Positions 8,320-16,854 of a stretch of DNA of 64,000 bases are shown in pieces; the stretch's first letter is position 1; each line of letters starts with the position of its first letter. The notes under the pieces were generated by a model that saw only the letters and a list, made by a program, of their open reading frames with translations, did not search any database and was not told the DNA's origin. A program made the position numbers and the translations under genes. This stretch comes from Virgibacillus_P tibetensis (GTDB lineage Bacteria > Bacillota > Bacilli > Bacillales > Amphibacillaceae). Location of the stretch: the NCBI RefSeq assembly GCF_036026595.1, contig NZ_JARZFX010000010.1:56058-120057 (forward strand). Direction: 5' to 3'.

Positions 8320-8550
8320 ATGGCAGCTCGTCGCGGACGCGCAAAGCGTCGTAAAGTATGTTATTTCACAGCTAATGGAATTACAAACATCGATTACAAA
8401 GATGTGGATTTGCTAAGACGTTTCATTTCTGAACGTGGGAAAATTCTTCCACGTCGTGTAACTGGAACTTCTGCAAAATACCAACGTAAACTTACAATAG
8501 CTATTAAACGTGCTCGTACAATGGCATTATTGCCTTTCGTAGCAGAGTAA
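8320..8550 (+). CDS. rpsR: 30S ribosomal protein S18
   Basis: A 76-residue S18, partner of S6. The conserved core YKDVDLLRRFISERGKILPRRVTGTSAKYQRKLTIAIKRARTMALLPF is intact. The N-terminus (RGRAKRRKVCYF) keeps a single cysteine, the usual zinc-independent form with one remaining cysteine. Last gene of the operon, with GAGGGAGGG upstream and a strong terminator after the stop. Confidence 0.98.
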   Translation: MAARRGRAKRRKVCYFTANGITNIDYKDVDLLRRFISERGKILPRRVTGTSAKYQRKLTIAIKRARTMALLPFVAE

Positions 8551-8554
8551 TGTT

Positions 8555-8599
8555 AAAAACCTCCAAGTCTTGCTTCATGCAGGATTTGGAGGTTTTTTA
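8555..8599 (+). terminator. Terminator of the rpsF operon
   Basis: A 19-bp stem with two G-T pairs (8555-8573 with 8579-8597) and a T-run. It lies 5 bases after the rpsR stop. Confidence 0.93.
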
Positions 8600-8723
8600 T
8601 TATAGAGATATGATTTTTATGCCGGTTTTTTAAAATCATTAGTGAATGCACAACAATGGGAAAGAGATTCAATTGATTGCAGTTGCTGTAATGGTGAAAG
8701 GGATCTTTAAATGTACTTAGCAC

Positions 8724-9338
8724 CTATACGATTTTACCATTCTCAAGTTTAACTATTCGGTCACCAAGTTTCTCGGCTTCTTCGTAATCATGTGTAACCA
8801 TAATTACTGGTATTTTCCATAACTCATGGAGTCTCAGCAATTCATTCTGGCACTGAATCCGTGTTTTATCATCAAGGGATGAAAAGGGCTCATCCAACAA
8901 TAAAGCCTCTGGTTTAGTGGCTAATGCTCGCACTAATGCAACACGCTGTTTCTCTCCTCCAGATATCTGGTGCGGGTAACTAGTAAGTAAATGCTCCAGA
9001 CCAACAGTAGATACTAATTGATTAACAAGCGCTTCATCCTTCATAGCATATGTTATATTTTTTCCAACGGTCATATGTGGAAATAATGCATAGTTTTGAA
9101 AAAGGTACCCAATATTTCGCTTCTGAATGGGGACGGGTTTTTCCTTTTCGTGGAAGAGCATTCTGTTATTTAACCTTATAGAACCTTTATCTGGAGAAGT
9201 TATCCCTGCAACATTATTTAAAATTGATGTCTTCCCTGAACCAGAAGGGCCAAAGAGAATAACTATTTCTTTCTTGATATCAAACGAAACGTCAATTGAA
9301 AATTTCTGTAGCTTTTTTAATAACGTAACTGAAAGCAT
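8724..9338 (-). CDS. modC: Molybdate ABC transporter ATP-binding protein (short ModC)
   Basis: ATPase of a molybdate or tungstate importer. The 204 residues have Walker A GPSGSGKT, Q-loop YLFQNYALFPH, signature ISGGEKQRVAL, Walker B ALLLDEPFSSLD and the switch histidine VTHDYEEA. It stops directly after the nucleotide-binding domain. The C-terminal molybdate-binding (Mop/TOBE) domain of enterobacterial ModC is absent, as in many Firmicutes. Third gene of the minus-strand modABC set; its start lies 19 bases after the modB stop, so translation is probably coupled. Confidence 0.9.
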   Translation of the reverse strand: MLSVTLLKKLQKFSIDVSFDIKKEIVILFGPSGSGKTSILNNVAGITSPDKGSIRLNNRMLFHEKEKPVPIQKRNIGYLFQNYALFPHMTVGKNITYAMKDEALVNQLVSTVGLEHLLTSYPHQISGGEKQRVALVRALATKPEALLLDEPFSSLDDKTRIQCQNELLRLHELWKIPVIMVTHDYEEAEKLGDRIVKLENGKIV

Positions 9339-9357
9339 TCTTTATCCCACCAACCTT

Positions 9358-10035
9358 TTAACGATCACTAGTAAATCTTAAAATATTCCGTCCACTCCAC
9401 CAGTTCAGCCATAGAATCGCGCTGAAACCTATGATAACAATACTAATTACCCAAAATAATGCAGCTTCCATGTTCCCAGCTTCAACAGCAAAGTAGATAG
9501 CTAATGGAATGGTTTCAGTCTGGTTGGGTATATACCCGGCAATCATTAATGTAGCACCGAACTCCCCCAACGCACGTGCAAATGTTAGAACTAAGCCAGC
9601 AAGCAAGCCAGGCCAAGCTAAGGGGAAAGAAATTGTCCAAAAAACTTTCAGCTTAGAAGCTCCCATTGTTAAAGCGGCGTTTTCGATGTTTCGGTCGTAA
9701 TTTTGAAATGAAGCAGAAGCACTCTGATACATTAATGGGAAAGAAACAACTGCTGCAGCAATTACAGCACCTACCCATGTAAAGACGATCTGATAATTAA
9801 ACCAGCTTAACAAAATACTTCCGATTGGGCCGTTTTTTCCAAATAAATAAAGTAAACCAAAACCAACTACAGTAGGCGGTAATACGAGTGGCAATAATAA
9901 AACGGCCTCCAGCACCCGTTTTCCGGGGAACGTATTCCGGGAAATAATTCTTGCAAAAAAAATTCCGAAAACAAGAACAATGCAAGTGGCTATGCCTGCA
10001 ATTTTTAATGATAAAAATAAAGGAGTATAATTCAT
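9358..10035 (-). CDS. modB: Molybdate ABC transporter permease ModB
   Basis: Membrane subunit of the molybdate importer. The 225 residues have five predicted spans. The ABC permease EAA loop is visible as ENAALTMGASKLKVFWTISFPLAWPGLLAG, and the molybdate-family segments LLLPLVLPPTVVGFGLLYLFG and FARALGEFGATLMIAGYIPNQTETIPLAIY are clear. It lies between modA and modC with short gaps (27 and 19 bases), consistent with one transcript. Confidence 0.95.
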   Translation of the reverse strand: MNYTPLFLSLKIAGIATCIVLVFGIFFARIISRNTFPGKRVLEAVLLLPLVLPPTVVGFGLLYLFGKNGPIGSILLSWFNYQIVFTWVGAVIAAAVVSFPLMYQSASASFQNYDRNIENAALTMGASKLKVFWTISFPLAWPGLLAGLVLTFARALGEFGATLMIAGYIPNQTETIPLAIYFAVEAGNMEAALFWVISIVIIGFSAILWLNWWSGRNILRFTSDR

Positions 10036-10062
10036 TAGATGTCCTGCCTTTTCTTTGTATAA

Positions 10063-10842
10063 TTACTTAAATCCATGCGATTTTAAAATAGTCCTTACTG
10101 TATCGCTTTCCAGAAATTCAATAAAATTTTCAGCAGCTCTGCTATTGGTGCTGTACGAAGTAACTGCAGCTGGATAGACAATGGATTCATGCAATTGTGT
10201 ATCTATTTCAGTTAAAATGGTTACCTTATCATAAAGGTGGACATCCGTTGCATAGACGAATCCGATGCCTGTGTTTCCTGTTTCCACATAAGTAAGCACC
10301 TGACGAACGTCTTTTGCATAAATAAATTGATCTTGAAGAACATCCCATACGCCATTTTTTTGTAACGCTTCTTTTGCATAACTGCCTGCTGGCACACTTT
10401 CTGGATTACCGATTGCAATTGTCTCGGTAGTAGCATGAGCTAAATCTTCTAGTGACTGAATGGACAAAGAGCTGTCATTTCGAGAGACAAGCACTAGCCT
10501 GTTTTTTGCGAAGTTTAGTCGTGTATCAGGGTAAATTAGTGATTGTTCCTCGAGCATGTCCATTGATTTCTGGTCAGCTGATAGAAAGATATCGACAGGA
10601 GCACCATATTGAATCTGCTGTGATAACCTTCCAGAACCGCCGAAGTTTAAGGTGATCTTTGTATAGGGATCCACCGCTTTATATGCATCAATAATGTCTG
10701 GAAGGACTTCGGATAAGCTTGTTGCAGCTGAGAGCAGCAATTCAGTTTCCTCTGTTGACTTCTGAATTGGTTCATCTGAATCATCAGTTAAACAACCTGT
10801 CATTGTACTTAGAATAAGTAGTAGTAGTAATGAATATTTCAT
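10063..10842 (-). CDS. modA: Molybdate-binding lipoprotein ModA
   Basis: Solute-binding protein of the modABC importer, tethered to the membrane as a lipoprotein. It has a signal peptide MKYSLLLLLILSTMTGC, with the lipobox cysteine at residue 17. The mature part begins with an acidic linker and then has ELLLSAATSLSEVLPDII, NFGGSGRLSQQIQYGAPVDIFLSAD and IAIGNPESVPAGSYAKEAL, the oxyanion-binding signatures of ModA. The start at 10842 is chosen because AAGGAGATTTTCGA precedes it; an upstream in-frame codon would bury the signal peptide. First gene of the operon. Confidence 0.95.
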   Translation of the reverse strand: MKYSLLLLLILSTMTGCLTDDSDEPIQKSTEETELLLSAATSLSEVLPDIIDAYKAVDPYTKITLNFGGSGRLSQQIQYGAPVDIFLSADQKSMDMLEEQSLIYPDTRLNFAKNRLVLVSRNDSSLSIQSLEDLAHATTETIAIGNPESVPAGSYAKEALQKNGVWDVLQDQFIYAKDVRQVLTYVETGNTGIGFVYATDVHLYDKVTILTEIDTQLHESIVYPAAVTSYSTNSRAAENFIEFLESDTVRTILKSHGFK

Positions 10843-10893
10843 TCGAAAATCTCCTTGTATTGTTAGCATAGCATAAGGAAAAAATTGCTTAAA

Positions 10894-11391
10894 CTACGAG
10901 CGAACCCTTCGCTTAGGATAAACAGATATAATCAAAATTAAAAATACAATGGAATACATAAAAAACAGCCATAACCAGGTATTGCTTAAAGGGAAAATCA
11001 GAGCCAATAGTGTATAGAGTATAACCGGGACAGTGGTAGTAAAAGCACTCATTTTCCAAAGAATTGAATAACGTAATTTACGTCTCATGAGGTGTGCAAT
11101 GCCGGACCCGATGTATGCTATTAATGATAACAATAAGAAAACAATTAACACGAGCGGCAGAAAATAAAAAATGAAGAAGTAAATACTTTGGAAAAACAAG
11201 TTAAGTTCAGCGCTCTGCCCATCCATTGTTGTTAGTTGTTCAATTAATGAGGGAATAGATACAAGCACTAGAAGAATAAACATATATATCACAGCAATAT
11301 CCATTCCAACGCGGTTAAGCTTAAATATTGCTTTTTTGTTTGGCAGTTTGATACTATTTACAAATGCTTGCAAGAAAATCATTACTTTCAT
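10894..11391 (-). CDS. DUF1189-like membrane protein
   Basis: A 165-residue membrane protein with four or five hydrophobic spans. An amphipathic opening (FLQAFVNSIKLPNKKAIFKLNRVG) leads into the first span, and the arrangement resembles DUF1189 proteins of Bacilli, whose role is unclear. The C-terminus is basic (YPKRRVRS). It lies upstream of modA on the same strand with a 51-bp gap, so it could be read with the molybdate genes, but a functional link is not evident. Family assignment is tentative. Confidence 0.6.
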   Translation of the reverse strand: MKVMIFLQAFVNSIKLPNKKAIFKLNRVGMDIAVIYMFILLVLVSIPSLIEQLTTMDGQSAELNLFFQSIYFFIFYFLPLVLIVFLLLSLIAYIGSGIAHLMRRKLRYSILWKMSAFTTTVPVILYTLLALIFPLSNTWLWLFFMYSIVFLILIISVYPKRRVRS

Positions 11392-11747
11392 CCTTACTAA
11401 TTATAGTTTGTTGAAGGTTAACGGCAGGTAAAATGAGTAGTTATTCCTTTTAGCAGAATACTTTCATCCTTATATTATAGTTAAAAATAACACGAATGGC
11501 GTATGGTGACCATGTAGAAACAATGACAATTGTATTGTGGTTAAACTATTCAATCAATATCTTAAGTTAAGCCAATGCCAATGAGAAAAACAGATCGAGA
11601 TCTGTCATACATTAGTTCCAATATATTCCCCGGGAAATAATGTTTTCTGCTTTTTTCGACACCCATTCCCATTGAAATCATGTTATCATAATAGAATGAT
11701 ATAAATTCAGGATGAATGGTTATATCGATTTAGATGAGGTGCACTTT
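11392..11747. other. Intergenic region between divergent genes
   Basis: This 356-bp AT-rich gap holds the divergent start regions of the DUF1189-like gene and yybS. The only clear structure is the palindrome ACAGATC-GA-GATCTGT at 11590-11605, which could be an operator. An alternative in-frame ATG for yybS at 11712 lacks a good ribosome-binding site. No RNA gene or further coding sequence is evident. Confidence 0.5.
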
Positions 11748-12695
11748 ATGAATCAATCAAAACAATTAACAGATGGAGCATTATTGACAGCAATTTATAT
11801 TGTATTGTTACTAGTTACCGTATTTGTTCCCGTTGTTTCCATATTAACAACTTTTTTATTACCCATTCCTTTCATTATATTCGCATTCAAACACGATTGG
11901 AAGCCTTCCCTATTGATGCTCGCGGTTGCAGCTGTATTAACTATGTTGTTTGCCACCGTTTTTTCTTTTCCACTTGTAGTTTTGGTAGGACTTGGTGGAT
12001 TAATGATAGGGAGTGCAATGCATCAAAACTTATCTGCATATGAAACCTGGGCTCGTGGAACATTCGGATTTATAGTTGGTCTGTTGTTCGTTTTTGTTTT
12101 TACACAATTTATGCTTCAGATTAACTTAATTGAAGAGTTTCAGAAAATGATTGATCAGTCATTGGAAATGACTACAGGTATATTTGAGCGTTTTGGTGCA
12201 GCCGAACAAACAGATGAAGCCCTGGAAATGATGCAGACTACAATGGGTGGGTTGACAGAGCTTATCCCTGTTGGATTAGCAATGGCTGCCATCATGCTGG
12301 CCTTTATTAGTCAGTGGATCAGCTACAAAGTAATTAATCGTATAGAGAGCAAACAGTTATATTTTCCACCATTTCGTACACTGCAGTTCCCGATAGCGAT
12401 TGTGTGGGTATACTTTTTTGCCCTGATTTTTTCCTTTATTGAATTTGACGCAAACAGTATCTTTAATATGGGTGCACAAAACATACTTGTTTTGACTGGC
12501 TTATTAATGACCATTCAAGGTTTTTCATTTATATTCTTTTACGCACACCACAAGAAAATGTCAAAAGCTATTCCAATAGTTATTGTCATTCTAACATTGC
12601 TCTTCCCACTACTTCTTATTTACCTGGTGCGTATAGTAGGTATCATTGATTTAGGGTTTGGGTTAAGAGAGAGATTAACAAAGAAAAAGGAATAG
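11748..12695 (+). CDS. yybS: YybS family membrane protein (DUF2232)
   Basis: A 315-residue multi-pass membrane protein of the YybS/DUF2232 family, found upstream of gdpP and rplI in nearly all Bacilli. The N-terminus LTDGALLTAIYIVLLLVTVFVPVVS and the segment LPIPFIIFAFKHDWKPSL are family hallmarks. About eight spans are visible, with a cytoplasmic insert around residues 125-165. The ATG at 11748 is preceded by GAGGTG with 7 bases spacing, unlike the upstream ATG at 11712. Its role is unknown; the operon suggests a link with GdpP at the membrane. Confidence 0.92.
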   Translation: MNQSKQLTDGALLTAIYIVLLLVTVFVPVVSILTTFLLPIPFIIFAFKHDWKPSLLMLAVAAVLTMLFATVFSFPLVVLVGLGGLMIGSAMHQNLSAYETWARGTFGFIVGLLFVFVFTQFMLQINLIEEFQKMIDQSLEMTTGIFERFGAAEQTDEALEMMQTTMGGLTELIPVGLAMAAIMLAFISQWISYKVINRIESKQLYFPPFRTLQFPIAIVWVYFFALIFSFIEFDANSIFNMGAQNILVLTGLLMTIQGFSFIFFYAHHKKMSKAIPIVIVILTLLFPLLLIYLVRIVGIIDLGFGLRERLTKKKE

Positions 12696-12738
12696 GTTTT
12701 AAAAATAAAATGGTGTCGAATAGTAGGAGTTGAATTCT

Positions 12739-14712
12739 ATGCCGGATATACAAAGGAAGCCGACGCTTAGCAGGCACTTATGGATTATTTATATACTTGC
12801 AATCATTCTGCTTGGTGTCATATGGTTCTTCCAATGGGTTTTGGGACTCATTATGACAGTGTTACTGGTTGCTTCTTTATATTATAGTATAAAAACAGAA
12901 AGAGAACTTCTTAATGAAGCAGAGCGATATATATCCACGCTTTCCCACCGGGTTAAAAAAGTAGGGGAAGAAGCATTATTGGAGATGCCACTGGGAATTG
13001 TATTGTTTAATGAAGATTATACAATTGAGTGGGCTAATCCTTACATGAATCAATTTGGGGAAGAAGATACGATAGTTGGAAACTCTTTAAACCTCCTTTC
13101 TGAAGATCTTATCCCTATGATAAAAGAAAACAAGGAAAGTATCTGGCTTGAGCTGGGCGGGTATGAATTTCAGACAACTATAAAAAAAGAAGAACGTCTA
13201 TTGTATTTATTTGATCGGACAGCACAATCTGAATTACAAACGTTATACCATAACGAGAAAACGGTTCTGGCTATCATCTTTTTAGATAACTATGAAGAAA
13301 TCACCCAAAACATGGATGATACCCATAAAAGTCAACTTAATTCCCAGGTAACTGCAGTGCTGAACGGCTGGTCTACAAGGAATGGACTGTACTTAAAACG
13401 TACTTCGCAGGAACGGTTCATAGCAGTAGGAACAATTGAGATATTGCAGCAATTGGAAAAAGTAAAATTTGATATTTTAGATGATGTTCGAGAGATTAGC
13501 GGAGAGCAGAACAATCCCGTGACACTTAGTATTGGTGTAGGTATGGGAGATGTTGATTTGCCTGCCCTTGGTAAACTGGCACAATCCAGTCTTGATCTGG
13601 CACTCGGACGCGGAGGCGACCAGGTAGCTATCAAGGATGAAGCTGGAAAGGTACGTTTTTATGGCGGGAAAACAAATCCAATGGAAAAAAGGACACGAGT
13701 ACGAGCCCGTGTTATTTCACATGCACTGAAGGAGCTAGTGAAGGCAAGTGATAATGTAATTATCATGGGCCATAAATCGCCTGATATGGATTCACTGGGA
13801 GCTGCAATAGGTATTTTAAATATTGCTAAATCAAATGATGTAGAAGGTCATATCGTGTTTGACCCAGAGGATATAGATACAGGTGTATATCGCCTCGTGG
13901 AGGCAATCAAGGCCGAGGAAAGTGTATGGCAACATTTTATCGACCCAGAAGAGGCAGAAGAAATAATCGGCAGTAGAAGTTTGATTGTTGTGGTGGATAC
14001 ACACAAACCTTCTATGGTTACGAATGCAAGCCTGCTTCAAAAAACAGAATACAAAGTTGTTATAGACCATCATCGTCGTGGTGAAGAATTTATTGAGAAC
14101 CCGACATTAGTATATATGGAACCATATGCCTCATCTACGGCAGAGTTAGTAACAGAGCTTTTGGAATACCAACCAAAAAAACTAAAGCTGAAGATGCTGG
14201 AAGCTACCGCACTGTTAGCAGGAATTATTGTGGATACAAAAAGCTTCACATTACGAACGGGATCCCGTACGTTCGATGCTGCATCCTATTTACGTGCTAA
14301 AGGTGCCGATACGATATTGGTACAGAAATTTATGAAGGAAGATCTGGATCTTTATGTAAAGCGTAGTAAAATAATAGAGAGATCGGAAATATATCGCGAT
14401 ACAATTGCGATTTCTAAGGCCGAGGAAGGGCAAGCATATGGTCCTGTATTAATTGCGCAGGCAGCAGACACGTTGCTGACAATGAGCGGAATTAGTGCAT
14501 CATTTGTAATTTCTGAACGTAAGGATGGTAGAATAGGGATAAGTGCACGTTCTCTTGGAGATGTAAATGTTCAGATCATAATGGAACAAATGAATGGTGG
14601 AGGTCATTTAACGAATGCAGCCACTCAGATAGAAGATACAACGATAGAAGATGCTGAGAGCCTGTTAAGAGATATTCTAGATGAATATTATGAGGGGAGA
14701 GAATCGGAATGA
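12739..14712 (+). CDS. gdpP: Cyclic-di-AMP phosphodiesterase GdpP
   Basis: Membrane enzyme that hydrolyses c-di-AMP to pApA and so tunes potassium, osmotic and wall homeostasis. In order, the 657 residues have two N-terminal membrane helices (20-55), a PAS-like domain (about 80-150), a degenerate GGDEF domain (GRGGDQVAIK near 293) and DHH/DHHA1 domains. The DHH motifs MGHKSPDMDSLGA (about 342), VVVDTHKPS (about 417) and IDHHRRG (about 441) are intact, as is the C-terminal GGGHLTNAAT. The ATG is preceded by AGGAG at 9 bases. Its stop overlaps the rplI start (ATGA). The length matches B. subtilis YybT. Confidence 0.97.
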   Translation: MPDIQRKPTLSRHLWIIYILAIILLGVIWFFQWVLGLIMTVLLVASLYYSIKTERELLNEAERYISTLSHRVKKVGEEALLEMPLGIVLFNEDYTIEWANPYMNQFGEEDTIVGNSLNLLSEDLIPMIKENKESIWLELGGYEFQTTIKKEERLLYLFDRTAQSELQTLYHNEKTVLAIIFLDNYEEITQNMDDTHKSQLNSQVTAVLNGWSTRNGLYLKRTSQERFIAVGTIEILQQLEKVKFDILDDVREISGEQNNPVTLSIGVGMGDVDLPALGKLAQSSLDLALGRGGDQVAIKDEAGKVRFYGGKTNPMEKRTRVRARVISHALKELVKASDNVIIMGHKSPDMDSLGAAIGILNIAKSNDVEGHIVFDPEDIDTGVYRLVEAIKAEESVWQHFIDPEEAEEIIGSRSLIVVVDTHKPSMVTNASLLQKTEYKVVIDHHRRGEEFIENPTLVYMEPYASSTAELVTELLEYQPKKLKLKMLEATALLAGIIVDTKSFTLRTGSRTFDAASYLRAKGADTILVQKFMKEDLDLYVKRSKIIERSEIYRDTIAISKAEEGQAYGPVLIAQAADTLLTMSGISASFVISERKDGRIGISARSLGDVNVQIIMEQMNGGGHLTNAATQIEDTTIEDAESLLRDILDEYYEGRESE

Positions 14713-15155
14713 AAGTAATTTTATTAAAAGATGTTAAGGGTAAGGGGAAACAAGGAGAAGTAAAAAACGTTTCAGATGGCTATGCACGCAACTACCTACT
14801 TAAAAACAACCTGGCCGAGGAAGCAACCGCTGGAAACTTGAAAGCCTTAGAGGTACAAAAACGAAAAAACAACCAATTAGAACAAAAAGAAAAAGAAGAA
14901 GCAATAAATTTAAAAGATACATTGGCAGATCAGACTGTTGAACTTAAAGCCAAGTCCGGCGAAGGTGGCAGACTGTTTGGTTCTATTACAAGTAAACATA
15001 TAGCTGAAGCCCTCCAAAAACAGTTTGGGCTGAAATTAGATAAACGTAAGATTGAGCTAGATCAGCCAATCCGATCACTGGGATATACTACAGTTCCGGT
15101 AAAGCTCCATCCAGAAGTTTCTGGATCAATTAAAGTTCATGTTGCAGAGCAATAA
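14709..15155 (+). CDS. rplI: 50S ribosomal protein L9
   Basis: A 148-residue L9 with the N-terminal RNA-binding domain (KVILLKDVKGKGKQGEVKNVSDGYARNYLLKNNLA), a long charged connecting helix (residues 45-75) and the C-terminal domain (GGRLFGSITSKHIAEAL ... KLHPEVSGSIKVHV). The start codon overlaps the gdpP stop by four bases, so translation is coupled. A weak CTCACT/AGTGAG hairpin follows the stop, before the helicase gene. Confidence 0.97.
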   Translation: MKVILLKDVKGKGKQGEVKNVSDGYARNYLLKNNLAEEATAGNLKALEVQKRKNNQLEQKEKEEAINLKDTLADQTVELKAKSGEGGRLFGSITSKHIAEALQKQFGLKLDKRKIELDQPIRSLGYTTVPVKLHPEVSGSIKVHVAEQ

Positions 15156-15238
15156 AGTGTAAAAGCCAGGGGCTCACTGTATAAAGTAGTGAGTCTTCTT
15201 TAAACATCAAATACCTCTAAGGGAAGGGGGAAAACCAG

Positions 15239-16603
15239 TTGAGTGAATGGAATGATCGTACACCACCACATAATATTGAAGCAGAACAATCTGTTATAGG
15301 TGCTATTTTCTTAGAACCAGAGGCATTTTCAACTGCGTCCGAATTGCTTGAATCGGAGGATTTTTACCGTGCGAGTCATCAGCGTATTTTTGCTGCAATG
15401 ATGAAGCTTGCGGACAGAGGAGAGCCTATCGATGTCGTCACCGTAACTTCGTATTTGCACAATGCAAAACAAATTGATGAAGTTGGTGGGGTAGCCTATC
15501 TATCTGAATTAGCTTCCAGTGTACCTACCGCAGCAAATGTTGTATATTACAGTAAAATAGTGGAAGAGAAAGCATTACTGCGCCGATTGATTCGGACAGC
15601 TACGGATATTGTTACATCCGGATTTGAAAAGGAAGATGAAGTAGGAGACGTTTTAAACGAAGCAGAGAAAAATATACTTGAAGTATCTGGTCGTAAAAAT
15701 TCTGGAGCCTTCAAAGCAATTAAAGATGTTCTGATTGATGTTTATGACAAAATCGAACAACTTCACCACCAAAGCGCAGATGTTACGGGAATTCCGACAG
15801 GGTTCCGCGATTTAGACCGTATAACTTCTGGTTTCCAGCGCAATGATCTAATCATTGTAGCTGCACGTCCTTCTGTTGGTAAAACGGCATTTGCCCTTAA
15901 CGTTGCCCAGAATGTGGCAGTAAACACGGATGAAAATGTTGCTATATTCAGTCTGGAAATGGGAGCTGACCAGCTTGTCCAACGTATGCTTTGTGCGGAA
16001 GGTAATATTGATTCCCAACGACTGCGTAATGGACAGCTGCAGGCGGATGATTGGAGTAAGCTGACCATGGCGATGGGTAGTCTATCAAATGCTGGTATTT
16101 ACATTGACGATACTCCAGGTATTCGAGTAGCTGATATCCGTTCTAAATGTCGTCGTTTAAAGCAAGAGCATGGACTTGGTATGATATTAATAGATTACTT
16201 GCAGCTCATCCAAGGTAGTGTAAATTCACGTGATAACAGGCAGCAGGAGGTATCGGAGATCTCTCGTTCCTTGAAAGGCTTAGCGCGTGAACTAAATGTG
16301 CCATTAATTGCTTTATCTCAGTTATCACGTGGTGTAGAATCACGTCAGGATAAGCGGCCAATGATGTCCGATTTACGTGAGTCAGGCAGTATTGAGCAGG
16401 ATGCTGATATCGTAGGATTCTTATATCGTGATGATTACTATGATACAGAATCAGAGAAACAGAATATAATAGAAATCATTATTTCCAAACAACGTAATGG
16501 TCCAGTTGGTAACGTAGAGTTGGCCTTTGTGAAGGAATACAACAAATTCGTTGACCTCGATCATCGTTATCAGGAAAGTGATGTGCCGCCTGTACCGGTT
16601 TAA
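15239..16603 (+). CDS. dnaC: Replicative DNA helicase (DnaB type; B. subtilis dnaC)
   Basis: Hexameric helicase that unwinds the fork and recruits primase. The N-terminal collar domain starts PPHNIEAEQSVIGAIFLEPEAF. The RecA-like motor has Walker A RPSVGKTAFALN (about residue 214), the Walker B region MILIDYLQLIQG, LSQLSRGVESRQDKRPMMSDLRESGSIEQDAD and the arginine-finger strand. The length of 454 residues equals that of B. subtilis. Translation most likely begins at TTG, because AAGGGGG lies 8 bases upstream and no ATG or GTG exists in the family-conserved N-terminal region. A clean terminator follows. Confidence 0.97.
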   Translation: MSEWNDRTPPHNIEAEQSVIGAIFLEPEAFSTASELLESEDFYRASHQRIFAAMMKLADRGEPIDVVTVTSYLHNAKQIDEVGGVAYLSELASSVPTAANVVYYSKIVEEKALLRRLIRTATDIVTSGFEKEDEVGDVLNEAEKNILEVSGRKNSGAFKAIKDVLIDVYDKIEQLHHQSADVTGIPTGFRDLDRITSGFQRNDLIIVAARPSVGKTAFALNVAQNVAVNTDENVAIFSLEMGADQLVQRMLCAEGNIDSQRLRNGQLQADDWSKLTMAMGSLSNAGIYIDDTPGIRVADIRSKCRRLKQEHGLGMILIDYLQLIQGSVNSRDNRQQEVSEISRSLKGLARELNVPLIALSQLSRGVESRQDKRPMMSDLRESGSIEQDADIVGFLYRDDYYDTESEKQNIIEIIISKQRNGPVGNVELAFVKEYNKFVDLDHRYQESDVPPVPV

Positions 16604-16607
16604 ATTG

Positions 16608-16638
16608 TTAAACAGCCTTTTGAAGGGCTGTTTTTTTG
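16608..16638 (+). terminator. Terminator after the helicase gene
   Basis: AACAGCCTT / AGGGCTGTT stem with a TTGA-type loop and seven T. It sits just beyond the stop at 16603. Confidence 0.92.
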
Positions 16639-16723
16639 ATGGGATTGAATTTATTAGGTAACTTAACTTGTTAATTCGGTTATATACAGCTTAATGTTGC
16701 ACGTATCTACCTATCTATCTATT

Positions 16724-16767
16724 TTTACCGAACAATATAAGTTATTAAGTTCATAATGTTCGTATTT
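16724..16767 (+). promoter_or_regulatory. Two inverted PurR boxes upstream of purA
   Basis: TTTACCGAACAAT at 16724-16736 and its inverted partner AATGTTCGTATTT at 16755-16767 each match the PurBox consensus AWWWCCGAACWWT at 12 of 13 positions. They face each other across 18 bp just upstream of the -35 box. In B. subtilis such paired boxes bind PurR and repress purA when PRPP is low. Confidence 0.8.
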
Positions 16768-16771
16768 CAAA

Positions 16772-16800
16772 TTGACTTACCAAAGAGTTATTGGTAAAAT
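16772..16800 (+). promoter_or_regulatory. Sigma-A promoter of purA
   Basis: TTGACT (16772-16777) and TAAAAT (16795-16800) are separated by 17 bp, with an extended TGG at the -10 box. Transcription would start near 16807. Confidence 0.88.
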
Positions 16801-16854
16801 AACTCATGTAGTTAATTAAAAACATATGATATATAAAATTAGTGGAGGTGCGTT

